DNA from: an uncultured Hyphomicrobiales bacterium
GTDB lineage: Bacteria; Pseudomonadota; Alphaproteobacteria; Rhizobiales; Beijerinckiaceae
Direction of reading: 5' to 3'
NCBI GenBank assembly: GCA_903916165.1
Contig: CAIWVR010000645.1
Coordinates: 1 to 25,554, forward strand
Length of the DNA stretch: 25,554 nt
A model generated the notes under the pieces. The model was given only the letters and a program-made list of their open reading frames with translations, searched no databases and was not told the DNA's origin. The first letter of the stretch is position 1, and each line of letters opens with the position of its first letter. The position numbers and the translations under genes were made by a program. Shown here in pieces: positions 25,116 through 25,554 of the stretch.

Positions 25116-25554
25116 ATGTTACGCTTGGTGTCAGGATATGTATTTGGAATTCTTGTTACGCTCCTGCTCGGTTCAGTAACAGTTCAGGCGCAGGACACGC
25201 GGGCACAGCCCCGTGAGGTTCGGGTTGTCACACGCGTGCTGCCACCCATGGTGATCGAGCGTGAAAAGTCACTGACCGGCTTTTCAATCGAACTTATGGA
25301 CACAATCGCCAACCGCATGAAAATCACCCCCTCCTACACTGTTGCGCCGGATGTCCGGTCGCTGCTTGAGGAGGTCAGGTCGGGACGCGTTGAGCTTGGC
25401 ATCTCGGCTGTTTCCATCACCGCTGGCCGGGAAGCGGAATTCGACTTCTCACAGCCGATCCTCAACTCGGGCCTCCAGATCATGACGCTGGGCCAGGTCT
25501 CTGCGGGCGGGAACCCCTTGTTGGACATGCTGCGCCTGCTCGTGTCCTGGACGT
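25116..25554 (+). CDS. Transporter-type periplasmic binding domain protein, 3' truncated by the window
   Basis: The first 146 residues are present. A signal sequence or membrane anchor (about 1-26, VFGILVTLLLGSVTVQAQ) is followed by the first lobe of an amino-acid-type (SBP_bac_3) binding domain: TRVLPPMVIEREKSLTGFSI, ELMDTIANRM, LLEEVRSGRVELGISAVSIT and EFDFSQPIL. After SGLQIMTLG the sequence reads NPLLDMLRLLVSWT, which looks like the approach to a transmembrane segment rather than the second lobe. That is the layout of bacterial GluR0-like ligand-gated channels, but the window ends before the pore. GGAG precedes the ATG. An ordinary amino-acid ABC binding protein is the main alternative. 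Confidence 0.7.
   Translation, partial: MLRLVSGYVFGILVTLLLGSVTVQAQDTRAQPREVRVVTRVLPPMVIEREKSLTGFSIELMDTIANRMKITPSYTVAPDVRSLLEEVRSGRVELGISAVSITAGREAEFDFSQPILNSGLQIMTLGQVSAGGNPLLDMLRLLVSWT

Overview
This is a GC-rich proteobacterial chromosome segment. Tat-exported molybdo-hydroxylase, LysR/GntR-controlled aromatic catabolism, HyuAB and a large set of Bug-type binding proteins suggest an alphaproteobacterium, probably Hyphomicrobiales; a beta-proteobacterium cannot be excluded by reading alone. No rRNA, tRNA, phage or CRISPR sequence was seen. The segment is an accessory catabolic island whose right edge carries a decayed IS3-type transposase.

Layout. 1-168 is the 3' end of a streptogramin-lyase-like beta-propeller gene whose stop codon lies in a 14-bp tandem repeat. 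384-3139 (+) encodes a two-subunit molybdenum hydroxylase of the isoquinoline-1-oxidoreductase type. It converges on pcaG-pcaH (protocatechuate 3,4-dioxygenase, 3188-4594, -), which is divergent from a LysR regulator (4688-5626, +). Then come a glutathione S-transferase (-), a short possible gene remnant, a Bug binding protein (-) and a divergent BLL6423-like cupin (+). A carboxymuconolactone-decarboxylase-family gene and a second Bug gene form a minus-strand pair (9915-8326).

From 10163 to 19264 a long plus-strand operon encodes a luciferase-like flavin monooxygenase, a Bug protein, an alpha/beta hydrolase, the two hydantoinase/oxoprolinase subunits HyuA and HyuB, and two more Bug proteins. 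It ends at a strong hairpin terminator (19341-19376). A TauD-type dioxygenase (-) and an FCD-type GntR regulator (+) are divergent. Next is a minus-strand pair of an AAA+ ATPase and a bicupin dioxygenase-like protein, then a sixth Bug gene, the transposase remnant, and the 5' part of a gene for a periplasmic-binding-domain protein that runs off the window.

How it may work. The enzymes present (Mo-hydroxylase, ring-cleavage dioxygenases, flavin monooxygenase, cyclic-amide/imide hydrolase family, ester hydrolase, GST) fit stepwise breakdown of aromatic or N-heteroaromatic acids toward the protocatechuate branch. Six different Bug receptors without any TctA/TctB membrane partner suggest that several organic acids are sensed or captured in the periplasm. 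The least ordinary items are the AAA+ ATPase paired with a bicupin that keeps metal ligands in both cupin domains, and the large diversified Bug set, three members of which share a cysteine pair spaced by exactly 70 residues. Assignment to a substrate is inference.
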